Source of the DNA: Aquarana catesbeiana
Taxonomy: Eukaryota; Chordata; Amphibia; Anura; Ranidae
Reading direction: 5' to 3'
NCBI RefSeq assembly: GCF_042186555.1
Contig: NC_133332.1
Span: 124,839,875 to 124,903,874 of the forward strand
DNA length: 64,000 bases
The notes beneath the pieces were generated by a model. That model saw only the letters and a list, made by a program, of their open reading frames with translations, did not search any database and was not told the origin of the DNA. A program made the position numbers and the translations under genes. Shown here in pieces: positions 45,269 through 56,856 of the stretch (positions within the stretch are counted from its first letter, which is position 1; each line of letters begins with the position of its first letter).

Positions 45269-45603
45269 AGGCTCCATTCACACCTTGTCATTCCATTTTG
45301 CAGGCAGAACCGCTCGATTCTGCCCGCGATTCAGAAACGCCGCAAATCGAAGGAAGCCCTTTGCAATCCCTGCTATTTTGAATGGCATCAAATTGTGATT
45401 TTGCCACGATTGTCCCCAGAATCTGTTTGCGAGTTTTTACCGCGGTTCGTTGGGCTACAATTGCCGCTAAATCACGTCGCAATTTTGTGCCACTCAAAAT
45501 AGTGGGGATCGCAAGGGCGTCCCACGATTTGCGGTGTTTGCGTATCATGGGCAGGATCGAGGCGATTCTGCCCTCGAAAAGGAATGCCAAGGTGTGAATG
45601 CCT
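45269..45603. mobile_element. MITE with AGGCTCCATTCACACCTT termini
   Basis: AGGCTCCATTCACACCTT at the left pairs with AAGGTGTGAATGCCT at the right. The interior is itself imperfectly palindromic (GCGATTCAGAAACGCCGCAA against TTTGCGGTGTTTGCGTATC-type sequence). Non-coding. Confidence 0.75.
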
Positions 45604-45650
45604 GAATCTAGGCCTGAATCTAGGCATATAAACATATTAGTACATTCATG

Positions 45651-45895
45651 CTGTTGATTTATTAAAGGCAAATAGGCTGTTCGTTTTGCAAGGGACATTT
45701 GCCCCAGAGCTTAGTAAATGAGATGAAGCTCTGTTGGCTGGCATCATCCATTCACCTGAAAGCAAAAATGCACATGATCAGGTATTCTTTGCAATGTGAA
45801 ATTTCACCATACCCCAAGCTCTGGAGAAAATTCTCTTGCAAAGTGCAACTTCCCTTATACAGTAAATAGACAATTTTCCTTTATTAAAGTAATCC
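45651..45895. mobile_element. Probable MITE related to the one at 34044
   Basis: GATTTATTAAAGGCAAATAG at the left and CTTTATTAAAGTAATCCC at the right form imperfect inverted ends. The interior GCAAAGTGCAACTT-type sequence resembles the 34044 family. Confidence 0.5.
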
Positions 45896-46104
45896 CGTAA
45901 TCTGCTTCATCGACTAAACAGTGCTGTTACTGATATACCCATTTCACCTTTCCAGTCAAAAGTCAACAACTAAGTACTTATCTGCTGCTGCTGACATATG
46001 TAGAAGGCAGTGACATACACGTCACAGGAAAGGCAAAGGTGTTTCCAACGTACACAGTATAGCTTACAGCTTGAATTTAGCCTTCTCTACCCTCTGTACA
46101 CAAT

Positions 46105-47147
46105 TACATAGTTACATAGTAGGTGAGGTTGAAAAAAGACACAAGTCCATCAAGTCCAACCTATGTGTGTGATTATATGTCAGTATTACATTGTATATCC
46201 CTGTATGTTGTGGTCATTCAAGTGCTTATTTAATAGTTTTTTTAAACTATCGATGCTCCCCGCTGAGACCACCACCTGTGGAAGGCAATTCCACATCCTT
46301 GCCGCTCTTACAGTAAAGAACCCTCTACGTAGTTTAAGGTTAAACCTCTTTTCTTCTAATTTTATTGAGTATCCACATATCTTGTTAAACTCCCTTTCAT
46401 GAAAAAGTTGTATCCCTATTGTGGGGTCACCAGTACGGTATTTATAAATTGAAATCCTATCCCCTCTCAAGTGTCTCTTCTCCAGAGAGGATAAGTTCAG
46501 TGCGCGCAACCTTTCCTCATAACTAATATCCTCCAGACCCTTTATTAGCTTTGTTTCCCTTCTTTGTGCTCGCTCCATTTCCAGTACATCCTTCCTGAGG
46601 ACTGGTGCCCATAACTGGACAGCATACTCTAGGTGCTGCCGGACCAGAGTCTTGTAGAGCGGGAGAATTATCGTTTTATCTCTGGAGTTGATCCCCTTTT
46701 TAATGCATGCCAATATTCTGTTTGCTTTGTTAGCAGCAGCTTGGCATTGCATGCCATTGCTGAGCCTCATCTACTAGGACCCCCAGGTCCTTTTCGATCC
46801 TAGATTCTCCCAGAGGTTCTCCCCCCCGTGTATAGATTGCATGCATATTTTTTCCACCCAAATGCATTATTTTACATTTTTCTACATTAAACCTCATTTG
46901 CCATGTAGTTGCCCACCCCATTAATTTGTTCAGATATTTTTGCAATGTTTCCACATCCTGCAGAGAAGTTATTGCCTTGCTTAGCTTAGTATCGTCCGCA
47001 AATACAGAGATTGAACTCTTTACCCCATCCTCCAGGTTGTTTATCAACAAAATAAATAGGATTGGTCCCAGCACGGAACCTTGGGGGACCCCACTACCCA
47101 CCCCTGACCATTGCGAGTACTCCCCATTTATCACCACCTACCCCTAA
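46105..47147 (-). mobile_element. CR1-clade LINE, 3' half of reverse transcriptase ORF
   Basis: On the minus strand, 47137-46740 reads reverse transcriptase with SGVPQGSVLGPILF and, after a spacer, SVFADDTKL, which holds the FADD catalytic motif. It then reads FNVEKCKIMHLG. After a frameshift near 46740-46770, the frame continues with KANRILACIKKGI, LVRQHLEYAVQLW, YEERLRALNLSSLEKRHLRGD and the C-terminal MWNCLPQVV. It ends at 46105 in an 8-bp-unit tail (ACATAGTT) instead of poly(A), a CR1 hallmark. The 5' part is truncated at 47147. The two blocks in different frames mark it as inactive. Confidence 0.9.
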
Positions 47148-48479
47148 AAATGTTCATTTTTTTCAAGAAAGGGGTCAAGGAGAAACTGAAAAACATGGAA
47201 AAGAAGCCAAGAACTCCATCTGCTGGTAGTCCTTATCGTAATGTAGATGCAAGACAATTTTGCAAACCTACTACACATTACCTTTAGTTAGCAGGTGGCC
47301 AGACATTCACACAACTGCTGTAGACAAAAGGATGACCCTCACTACTACTATCATGTAAAAATCAGAGCATCATGGGATGGAAATCAGGAGTCAGATGTTT
47401 CCAAATCCTGCATATATCAATGCAATTGGAACTTTTTCAATACTGCAATATTACTAACTTTCAAGCTTGTCCAGTTACTCTTTTTGTGCCCAGAACAGTG
47501 GATGTAAATTCCAACTCCTGCTTGGAAGACATAGCTAAAAAACCCAAGGTACATGATGGTAATACACAGTTTTTTTTTTTGTTTTTTTTTTACAGTAAAT
47601 CCTGTATGCAATACAGTCAGCTGCCTTTCCCAAGTGGATAATGGAAATATATCCCATTCGCAGGCAGAGAACAAGTTCAGAAAACAATAATTAGCATTTA
47701 ATGAAATCACGTTTATTAAAGCAAATTAATGAGAACATTGTGCTATTACTTAAAACTCCACTAAAGAGTTCTTTCACCCAGCTTCAATTGCATCTTCCTC
47801 TTGAAGATATCTCTTGATGAGTGCAGTTTGTTTCATGTTTTTATAGCTTTCAAGGTACAGTTTACTGTTTTGTAACATGTAATCTGTCATGCCAATCTTA
47901 AAGAGAAGTCTATTAACTGCAACCTAAAATAGTCTGTCAATGAAGGACATACTGTACATCTGTTTTACATAGGAAAACTTAGTGTAGGGCTGACAAGAGC
48001 TTTAGCACCAAGTAGCCATATAAAAAAAGAAAATATTTAGTTTGGTTTTAATTGTTAACACTAAAAAGGATAAATAAGGTGAATTTTGTTCATAAAATCA
48101 TCACAATTTCTCATCACTTTTCAGCAGCTTGTTGGTGAGTTTAGGACAATTCAGGTCAAAAGATGGTAATTAGTAATGTGCTTCCCCAAGTGTAATTATC
48201 TAGAGAAAATCCAGCAGATGGCATAGAAAAGGCCAGTGAGGTAGAAAAGTACATATTCTAACATACACATCCCTTAAACCTGGAAGTGGGACCTCTAAAG
48301 CATCACAACATTACTATTCTTTATTAATATCTTGTTATGTTGATCCTGCAACTTACACAGTCACAATCCAACCATTCTCTGTATACCTTAACTGGTTAAA
48401 AAGAAAAAGAAGTAAAAATAATACCAAATATAGCACTCCATATATCACATCGACTATCAAACTGTGGAATGTTCCGGCT
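47148..48479. other. FGF13 intron, no gene recognised
   Basis: Contains T-runs at 47569-47591 and AT-rich single-copy-looking sequence. No supported gene. Confidence 0.35.
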
Positions 48480-48950
48480 CCACAGTTCAGCCGCGCTCAA
48501 GCAAACAAGAGGATGGACTGTCAAGTGTGGATTCACTCAGATGAGCACTTGATATACTTGAGAGCAGAGGTATTTGACATTTCTGTCATCCAAATACATA
48601 CTCTCCAAGGAAAGCAAAGCTACTCTAATGATGGTCATAATTAAACTATATTAGCTAATTTGTCTGCAACACAATATAAATATGTTTTATATTTTTATCA
48701 GGTATAACAGCACATAATACAAGCATTTTTATAAATGATCCGATTTTCCTTAAGGGCTGAAAAAACACTACTATAAAAATTGCAGGCAAATATATAAAAC
48801 ACAAATTATTTCATGCATGTTAAAAGTCATGAACTGATCCAGAAATACAATTTCAGTTCCCCTAATTTATTGGCCTGAAATGTTATTTATATTTTTAATC
48901 ATCATACTTCAGATTAAAATTAAAGGAGTCTTGCTTTGGAAGTGATTGTC
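48480..48950. promoter_or_regulatory. Possible conserved noncoding stretch
   Basis: Transposon-free, complex AT-rich sequence with several TAAT/ATTA core motifs (TCTAATGATGG, CATAATTAAAC, TTTAATCATCATA). Listed only as a candidate on composition. Confidence 0.2.
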
Positions 48951-49119
48951 TGTAAACTGAGGGTAAGATAATATAATAAGGTTATAGTAGTAATTTATAG
49001 TCCATAAAGCAGGTGAGTAGGGAAGTCACACACAGTTGGCAGAATTATGGGCTATGAAGTATGTCTGTAAATGTTCAAATTTATTCAGGTCATGGTATAG
49101 CTAGTAGCAGTTAGTCACA

Positions 49120-49582
49120 TTAAGGTGGAACTGCACTCTCCCAATTAACATTGATTATTTTTAATCCTCATGCTCCTAGCATTAGCAAAGAGATTGGAAA
49201 GTATATCATATTTACTTGTTTTAAACTTTTTCTTTTGCATTTCTTCAGATGCTTCCTGGTTTCTTCCCTAGGCAAATGATGTCATACATCTCAGAAGTCT
49301 TCAGGAGGGGAGGAGGGGTTTTCTTAGCTAAGCACACTCTCCTGCATGCATGCTTGAGCTAAAGGCAGATGGATTCTAGGAAGTAAATGCTACAGTAATC
49401 ATTTTCCTTTGCTCAAGATGGCCACAGCTAAAAATGCTAGGGATGGTGTTTTTCAAAGTGAATTCTCAAGAATATAAAGCATAAAGACATGGATGAATGG
49501 GGGAGTTTGCTTTGAATATTAAAAATAAATTAAATTGCATTTTTTGTTTGTGGTGCTCAGATGTAGTGAAGATCCACTTTAA
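49120..49582. mobile_element. Short inverted-repeat element (TTAAGGTGGAACTGCAC end)
   Basis: TTAAGGTGGAACTGCAC at the left pairs imperfectly with GTGAAGATCCACTTTAA at the right. TTAA at both borders. Interior includes GATGTCATACATCTCAGAAG. Non-coding. Confidence 0.65.
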
Positions 49583-49619
49583 GCTGGACTAGTTCAGTAA
49601 AGTTGAAAATGTTTTGTAG

Positions 49620-49925
49620 CCTGTCTAAGCCATGTCTTCAATTTTAAGGAAATGTCCCAGCATTTTTATCCACACAGGTAGCACAAATGCCTTAATCGAA
49701 TCACCATGGAAAGGCAGTTTTTGACTGTTTAAGAATAGGATGGGAGGTATAAACGTTGTGGAGCCACCCTGTTCTAGCGACGATCCCATCCTTAGTATTA
49801 GGGAGGACACCTGGTTCCCAAGAGGCATAAAAGAGGCCATCTACAGTATGGCAAACTGGAATAACAAATTCTTGGAAACCAGTAGGTGCCTTCTACCCCC
49901 ACGTTTTGACAACATTTAACACCTT
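49620..49925 (+). mobile_element. Probable Penelope-like retroelement fragment
   Basis: Plus-strand frame at about 49785-49915 reads DPILSIREDTWFPRGIKEAI and continues YSMANWNNKFLE, then PPRFDNI. The W-RGIKEAIY motif is one I associate with sequence after a GIY-YIG domain in vertebrate Penelope-like or related retroelements. Upstream frame is broken. Family recalled from memory, so moderate confidence only. Confidence 0.5.
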
Positions 49926-50219
49926 CAGCCATATTTAATACCTATGTAAACCCCCTGACACCAAGTATGCAGATATGTAAATTAAACAGGGTAGCTCCGA
50001 CACTTTCACACCTCCCATCCTGTTCTTGGACAATGAACACCTGCCATTTCATGGTGACTGGATTAAGGTGTCCACACTACATGTGTTGATATAAATGCAG
50101 TGGTATTTTTCTGACTGAAGGAGTGGCTTGGACAAGCCACGTAACATCATCAACATTACAGACTAATTCCAGTTGTGTGTGACCAACTACTACTAGCTAT
50201 GGGTCCGATTAAAAAAGGG

Positions 50220-51440
50220 TTTTTTTTTAATGTAAAAAACACTTGATCACAGCTATAAACATATGGTGAGAACATCTATACACCAACGAGCAATGAAGAA
50301 CACAGGGATCACCCAAAAAGAGCTTTCTCGGGATCCACTTCGTTTTTCAATCTTTGTGATATTATAGCTGATAAGTGATACAAATAATACATTATTCTAA
50401 CATTAAAATCCAAATGTATATTTATACCATACAAAAACAGAGGATGTTCATTTCATAAACAACTATGAGGTTTCCAAGAGGAAAAAAAACCCTCTAGAAA
50501 CACTATAGTTTAACATAACATAAGTGCTCATACACACTGGTGTGACTTGTCATGCAATTTTACAGGTCAAATCCCATGACAAGTGGCACACTATTGTTGG
50601 CAAAGGAACTGTTTAAATCGGTGCAACGTCGACTTCGCAGTGCCGAACCCATTTGTAAAAGTTCCTGCACTACTTTTGGCAGTTTCAGGTGTGACTTGCA
50701 TAGACATCTGTGCATGAAGTCACACAGATGTCAGCCAAGTCACACCTGAAGTCGCACTGACATGCGGTCTTCAAGTGAAGTTGCACAATTTTAAAGCCAC
50801 ATTCTGTGTTAACCAGGGCTAAAAAATACAGAAACATAAAATCAATATACATAAATGCACTAGAATAAAAAGGGGGGGGGGGATTTTACACAGAAGCGTA
50901 GACTATAGGGATACCAAACTGCCTATATGGATAAAATATTAGGCATCTAAGAATGGAGCAAAACTGAGCTTGTCTTTCAAGTCCAGTTTTTTGCAGGCAT
51001 TTAAATTGAAGATCCATCTACATTCCCACTGCAAGATGGTCATATCAAATCATCCACCCTATAGGTGTGGATGGATGCGTTCTAATGCAAAGAGTTTTAA
51101 TCCATCATACTTATAATCATCACCTTGAGCAAAATGATGGGCTACCGGACTTACTAAGTCACCACCTTTAGTGCAACTGACAAGATCACATATACTTTCC
51201 CAAAATCTACGTTTGGTTTTACCAATGTAAAAAGCCTGACATAATGTAGACAATACCCATCATTTGGCAGGAAACAAAGTGTTGAGGAGAAAATCTTTTC
51301 CCATTGGGCAATGTCTAGGTGCGCTATGTATGTATACAGTGACCACAGTCGCCACATGGAAAAGATCCCACCTACTGTGTAGTGGCTAGATGTCAAAATA
51401 TCTTTGATGGATTGATTACTATTGTATGTTATACTGGGTC
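50220..51440 (-). mobile_element. Penelope-like retroelement: GIY-YIG endonuclease and 3' region
   Basis: On the minus strand, about 51250-50940 reads FYIGKTKRRFWESICDLVSC, then VAHHFAQGDDYKYDGLKLFALERI, and finally LQWECRWIFNLNACKKLDLK with LSFAPFL. YIGKT is the second half of a GIY-YIG nuclease, and the W-IF-LN ending is typical of Penelope-like element C-termini. The nuclease gives target cleavage in active members. The reverse transcriptase is not seen. A MITE (50521-50822) splits the downstream part, which otherwise extends AT-rich to about 50220. Confidence 0.7.
50521..50822. mobile_element. MITE-like element with internal palindrome
   Basis: Ends resemble the TTCACAC-type MITEs (CATACACACTGGTGTGAC on the left, TTCTGTGTTAACCAGGGC on the right, imperfect). 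Inside, AGGTGTGACTTGCATAGACA and TGTCAGCCAAGTCACACCT form an inverted pair at 50689-50748. Confidence 0.55.
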
Positions 51441-53177
51441 GTGAAATGACAAATGACAGATTCCTCCCACTCTACCACTCTACCCAAAGCTAAAAAGTTT
51501 TGGATGGAGTTCTATTTTAAACTGCAACTCTACTATTTATGCTTTGCACCTCAGTTGAGTATATAACATAGCCAAATTACCAGACAGTGTAATAAAAAAA
51601 ACATACTATTTTAAGGGTCCATCTCCACAACCATAAAACAAGCAGGCTAAAGTGGGAGAAAAAAAACCCTGCCACAATGATGCAAATATAGTTTAATTTT
51701 TTTTTTCTCTGTATAAGCTATGCTGTCATTCATTGTGATGTGATGGATTAGGAGGGTACAAACAAGATGTTCCTAGAATTAGGTCCTGACTCTGAGCTGA
51801 AAATCATCTAGTGTTGTCAGATGTTTATACTGAAATATTAAAACAGTATTATATTTATGGAATTATGCAAAACTCTGTGGTTAAGGAGATTTTCACATTT
51901 TTCCACAAATCAAACAAATAATTCAAGTTTGTTTATCCATGCTAGATTAAAGACAAGAACGAATACAGCGATGTGCTAAAATATATATATTTACTAACTA
52001 AAAATACAGTGTGAAATAATATCAAATATATTTGGTGATAATACAAAAAGATATAACTACAAATATCAAATATATGGGTGATACAGATGATGAGAAATTT
52101 TACCACAAGCTCTTGTTACAAAATGCCATGTTTCAATACTTTATGTCTTAGTAAACTTAGACTAGGTAAATAGCTTTCCGTGGCTCTTCAGACTTATGAA
52201 AACAAACTAGGTGTTGAATTTAACACATGTAATTTCTGCTCAAAACAAAGACCTTCAAGCTTAAACCTCTTTTATAGTATATGGACAATTATGTTAACCA
52301 TATACAAACTTGGTAATTTAACCAAGACTTATTTTTAAATACAGATACATTTAGAATGAATCTATGGTTCAACACTTACTATAACTAATCCAATTCTAAG
52401 ACTTTGAAGTCAGTTTTGTTGAGATATAACAAGATATATATCTCTTTGTTTAAAAGGGAGTAGAAATCATACTGCAGTTACAATTCAACTCACTCCAAAA
52501 CTGACACTATTAATTAGTTTAGTTAAGCATATGCTCAAACAACTTAATTACACAAAAGGTAAAAATATAAATTATTACATTACCAGAGATTTAAGAAATC
52601 AGTTGTTTTGAGAAGTATCAGCTGGGTGTCCAAAAGGACTTTTTCAACACTCCTACATTCTTCTGTACTGTTTTTCTCCTTCTCGTCTCTCCGTCTCAAG
52701 ATCTCCTTCGGCTATGTGTCTCCAATCTATATTCCCCCAGTAATGGGTGTGGAAATGCCTTTCACATCATAAGTGATGCTAAACACATGTCATTTCCTGC
52801 CCAAAAATCTATAGGAGCAATATCGAACCTTTATTCACAGTGGCTAATAGGTGGTGATGTTGTATAGAAAATTGACTTTAATTCCTGAATAACCTTTTAA
52901 CTTAAGCTTAGAAAAAGAGCATAAAATATCAAGAACTGTCTCTTATGTGTCAAACAGTCTTTTGTCTCTACCCATGAAATATGGGTTTAAAGAGCATATA
53001 CCCCACACTAATTGCTTTTTCTTTAAAATTCCTTGAGTTAATTAATGGGGTACTCAAAAACCTTATGTGTTATTTCAGCAGAATTCTTACTCCCAGAAAC
53101 TCCATGCATTTAAAATATTCAAAATGTTATAAACATGCTATATTCATTATTACTATATCTGTGATTAATATTTAACA
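51441..53177. other. FGF13 intron, no gene recognised
   Basis: AT-rich, with scattered short motifs but no coding frame or clear transposon ends. An old LTR or LINE remnant cannot be excluded. Confidence 0.35.
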
Positions 53178-53376
53178 ATATATAATGAATATATATATAA
53201 ATATAGATCTATAGATATATAGATCTATATCTATAGATCTATATATCTATAGATCTATATATATATATATATATATATATCTATATCTATCTATATATAG
53301 ATATATAGATATAGATATAGATATAGATATATATATAGATATATAGATATAGATATCTATACATATCTATATATAA
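53178..53376. repeat. Compound (TA)n / (GATATA)n / (ATCTAT)n microsatellite
   Basis: About 200 bp made solely of TA, TAGATA, ATCTATA and related units. It is strongly self-complementary (AGATCTATAGATCT) and likely unstable in length. Confidence 0.95.
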
Positions 53377-54779
53377 CATTTTTTATAATCTTTTTTTTAT
53401 ACATAGATAGATTACTTGCCCTATTATAATGTAATAATGTATAGTAGGAATTTATGGCTAATATAATTATTTGCAGTGAAAATTGCAATACATTTTAGGT
53501 ACAGCTTGGTTTGTAAAATAATTTTTGAATGAGCCCCATTCCCTTCTCTCATTTAAGAAAAAAATACGTCTGTCTGCTCATTTGAAATATGAGACTCTAG
53601 TCTCACTTTCTTATCACTTCTGGTTGACGGAAATAGAATTTACGATCTGGAAGAACTTAAAATAAGACACTTAAAACCTTCTTGTGAGGGTTTCTTAGTT
53701 TTAAAAACAATTAACTTAGTTTAACCTCCTAAGAAAAAAACAAAAAAACTAAATGGCTTCAACTCCTTTAATGGAAACATATGCAAAATTAACATGATCA
53801 GGCCTCACATTAATTGATCCTTTTAACCTCAATAGTCCTGACAGGTTGGCCAAATCAAAGGTATGCAAAGTGATAATTGGTTATAATTGGCTTATGTTAA
53901 AGCCATATGTTACCTAAACATTATACAGGGTGTTGCAGAATACATTCTTTAAAGCTTAATCTAGCTTTTTCTTTATGCATTTATCATGTACAGCACTATT
54001 ATGCTTTACAGAAACACCCAATTATACATTTTGAAAATTCTTGTACATTAAATTAACTATTTTAATGACCTTAATATACACATTTACTTGGATATGCATC
54101 TCTCTGTGCATTTTACAATACATTCAAATCACTTGCTCCTAAACAGTACAGTGAACACACTTATGGTCTCCACTGCATGTGATTTTAATTGCTTGTAAGT
54201 CTGAAATGTATCCCTTTGCTGAAGATGCCTCAGCTAAAATCAATGTGTGACAAATGATCCAACTGAAAAAAAAATCTCATTCTTTAAGCTCTTAAAGTTT
54301 CATGTGTAGTTAAGCATTCATCTAATGACCCAAAGCACTCATCCAGATTTACTTTTCATTATTTAAAAAAGGCAGATAAATGAAAGGTGCTTTTTCAGTG
54401 GGTATCATGGGTTACTGTAGATTATCATTTGCAATGATATAAAACATAATTAAGTATTCAGTTAAAACTATAATATTAGTAAGAGCTAAAGATGAAGAGC
54501 ACTGGGGAATGTGAACCAGGAGGTGGCGGATCTTACCTCTTTTGCAAAAGACATCTCCCTGTCTGCACCAAAAAAACCCACATAATTTCCTTCGCATATA
54601 CAGAATTTCTGAATGACATTCTTTGCGATGGCTTAGACCCACCCTGTTCCCAACCCCTCTTAACAGGCCATTCATGCACCAAACACTGCATGGTGAGATA
54701 CGTGAGGGGTGTGTCTTCTCATTCTAATCTTCTGATGCTATAAGCAGGCACCTTCTGGCTTTTTTTTGCTATATTTGCA
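53377..54779. other. FGF13 intron, no gene recognised
   Basis: AT-rich. On the minus strand at 54530-54575 there is an isolated exon-like pair (a GGTGCAG acceptor and an AGAG|GTAAGA donor), discussed under rejected items. No gene supported. Confidence 0.35.
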
Positions 54780-55065
54780 ATACAGGTATACTTTCAAGGA
54801 AACCTGTACTGATGAAAAAAATTAGACTGGAATTGCTGGCCTTTCCCTTTGAACGTGTTGGATGCTTGGTTTTTATGCTGATTCAATTGCTTTTTTACTT
54901 TGGGTCACTGACCTGGAACATGTCTGCAATCAGGAAGTCTGGCTTCACTTTGCTTTTACTGTCTACATGCTTATTTGGGGTCAATGACTTGGAATAAGCC
55001 AGAGGTAGCTATGCAACTAGCATTTAGAAGGAGTTCAGCAAAAGATCTATAATTTATGTATTTAA
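54780..55065 (+). repeat. Probable dispersed repeat
   Basis: Contains an internal near-repeat (TTTGGGTCACTGACCTGGAA at 54900 and TTTGGGGTCAATGACTTGGA at 54974) and begins with CAGGTATACTTTCAAGGAAACC. Wording matches a repeat I recall as common in ranid frogs; no search was possible. Confidence 0.4.
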
Positions 55066-55515
55066 ATACATGGTTAAGTATTATTACATTAAAAAAATCT
55101 ATTAAATGAGATGTATATGTTCCGCCTTATTATGATACCTTACTCCTAATGTTATAGAGATGAGCAGCTCTGGAGCACTAGGGAACATTAGTAATTCCCT
55201 GTTACATGTGCAGTTTAAACCCCTGCTAGCTCATTTAAATACCCCACACTAACAAAACAAAATTATTCTACTTGCGCATAGTTACACAGATCAATGCTTT
55301 TATCCTGCAGCATTAATGCACCCACTGTACTCATTTTTGCCACACAAACACATATTCATACATAGTTCATAATAAAGAGGATTTTGATCTGAAAGAGGAA
55401 GAACTGATGTTGTCAGCCTCTGGTGATTGTTTTTCCTTTTTTATTTAAAGCCTGACTTACAATGAATAAGTTCTGCTTGCTACATCTTATCTCCTGTAAA
55501 GTTTTCTGAAACTGA
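55066..55515. other. FGF13 intron, no feature
   Basis: No gene or repeat recognised. Confidence 0.3.
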
Positions 55516-56856
55516 TTATTTATTATTATACAGGATTTATATAGTGCCAACAGTTTATGCAGCACTTTACAACTTGAGGGTAGACAGTACAAATTCAATA
55601 CACTTTATTACAGTAGGAATCAGAAGGCCCTGCTCCTTAGAGCTTACAATCTAAGAGGGAAGGTCAAGAGATACAAGAGATAATAACTGTGGGGGATGTG
55701 CTGATGGAGAAAATAAATGTACAGTTGTTAGGTGGGGGCCAGATAGGCTTCTTTGAAAGATGAGTTTTCAGGGATCGTCTGAAAGTGGACAAAGAAGGAA
55801 AAAGACAGACAGATTGGGGTAGAGCATTCCAGAGGATGAGAGAGGCTCTGGAGACATCCTGGAGGCGAGCATGGGAGTTAGAGATCAGGTCTTGTGGTTT
55901 GTAAGGTGGATGTAAGCAGACGGTGAGTGGTTTGTAAGGTGGATGAGCCTGGCAGCAGCATTCATGATGGACTGAAGTGGGGATAGCCTATTTAGAGGTA
56001 AGCCGGTGAGGAGTAAGTTGCAGTAGTCGAGGCGAGAGATGACCAGGGAGTGGATTAGAAGCTTTGTGGTGACATTGGTTAAGAAGTGGCGTATGGGGAT
56101 GTTGTGGAGGCTGAGGCGGCAGATTTTGGATAGCGATTGGATTTGGGGTGAAAAGATTAGTTCGGAGTCTAGGATTACACCTAGGGCTTGGCGTGGGGGG
56201 AAAAGTTGCTAGTTAAGCAGTTGATATTGACAGAGAAATCAGGGGAAGTGGCACGTGGGGGAGGAAATATCATAAGCTCAGTTTTGGATAGGTTGAGTTT
56301 GAGGAAGTGAAGTGACATCTAGGCTGATATGTCTGTTAGTAAGTTTGTGATGCGTGAGGAGACAGATGGAGAGAGCTGGGGGGTGGAGAGATAGATTTGG
56401 TTGTGATCAGCGTAGAGATGATATTGAAAGCCATGGGAGGCAACAACTGACCCAGGGAGGTGTTGTAGATTAAGAAAAGGAGAGGTCCAAGAACAGAACC
56501 TTGGGGGACCCCAGATGGAGAAATGAAGAAGATAGAACGAAGTAGAGTTGTAAGTGACACTGAATGAGCGGTGGGATAGGTAGGATGAGAACCAGCAAAG
56601 AGTACAGTCACAGAGACCAAAGGAGTGGAGTTTTTTTTTTGAGGAGGGGATGGTCCCCTGTGTCAAAGGAAGCAGAGAGGTCCAGGAGAAGTAGTACAGA
56701 ATAGTGTCCGTTGGTTTTAGCCAGTAGTAGGTCATTTGTGGGAGCAGCTTCTGTGAAGTGTTTTGGGCGAAATACAGACTAAAGGGGATCAAGAAGTTTG
56801 TTCATGGTCAGATGGTCACTCAGTCGGTTGTAGACCAGTCTTTCAAGAAGTGATCG
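55516..56856 (-). mobile_element. L2-clade LINE, reverse transcriptase and 3' end
   Basis: Minus strand from 56856: LERLVYNRLSDHLTMNKLLD, then LLLLDLSASFDT, SGVPQGSVLGPLLFLIY, FQYHLYAD and QIYLS. The catalytic YADD motif is altered to YADH. The C-terminal coding part decays into 56300-55640. The 3' end has GCTTACAATCTAAGAG-type sequence and finishes with GTTGGCACTATATAAATCC and a TAATAA tail at 55516, the standard L2 terminus. 5' truncated and frameshifted. Same family as fragments at 5884 and 28150. Confidence 0.88.

Noticed and set aside
54530..54680. Minus-strand exon-like segment with a GGTGCAG acceptor and AGAG|GTAAGA donor
   Set aside because: The enclosed piece is about 29 bp or part of an unrecognised 87-codon frame. 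No similarity to FGF13 or other proteins; likely a cryptic splice pair.
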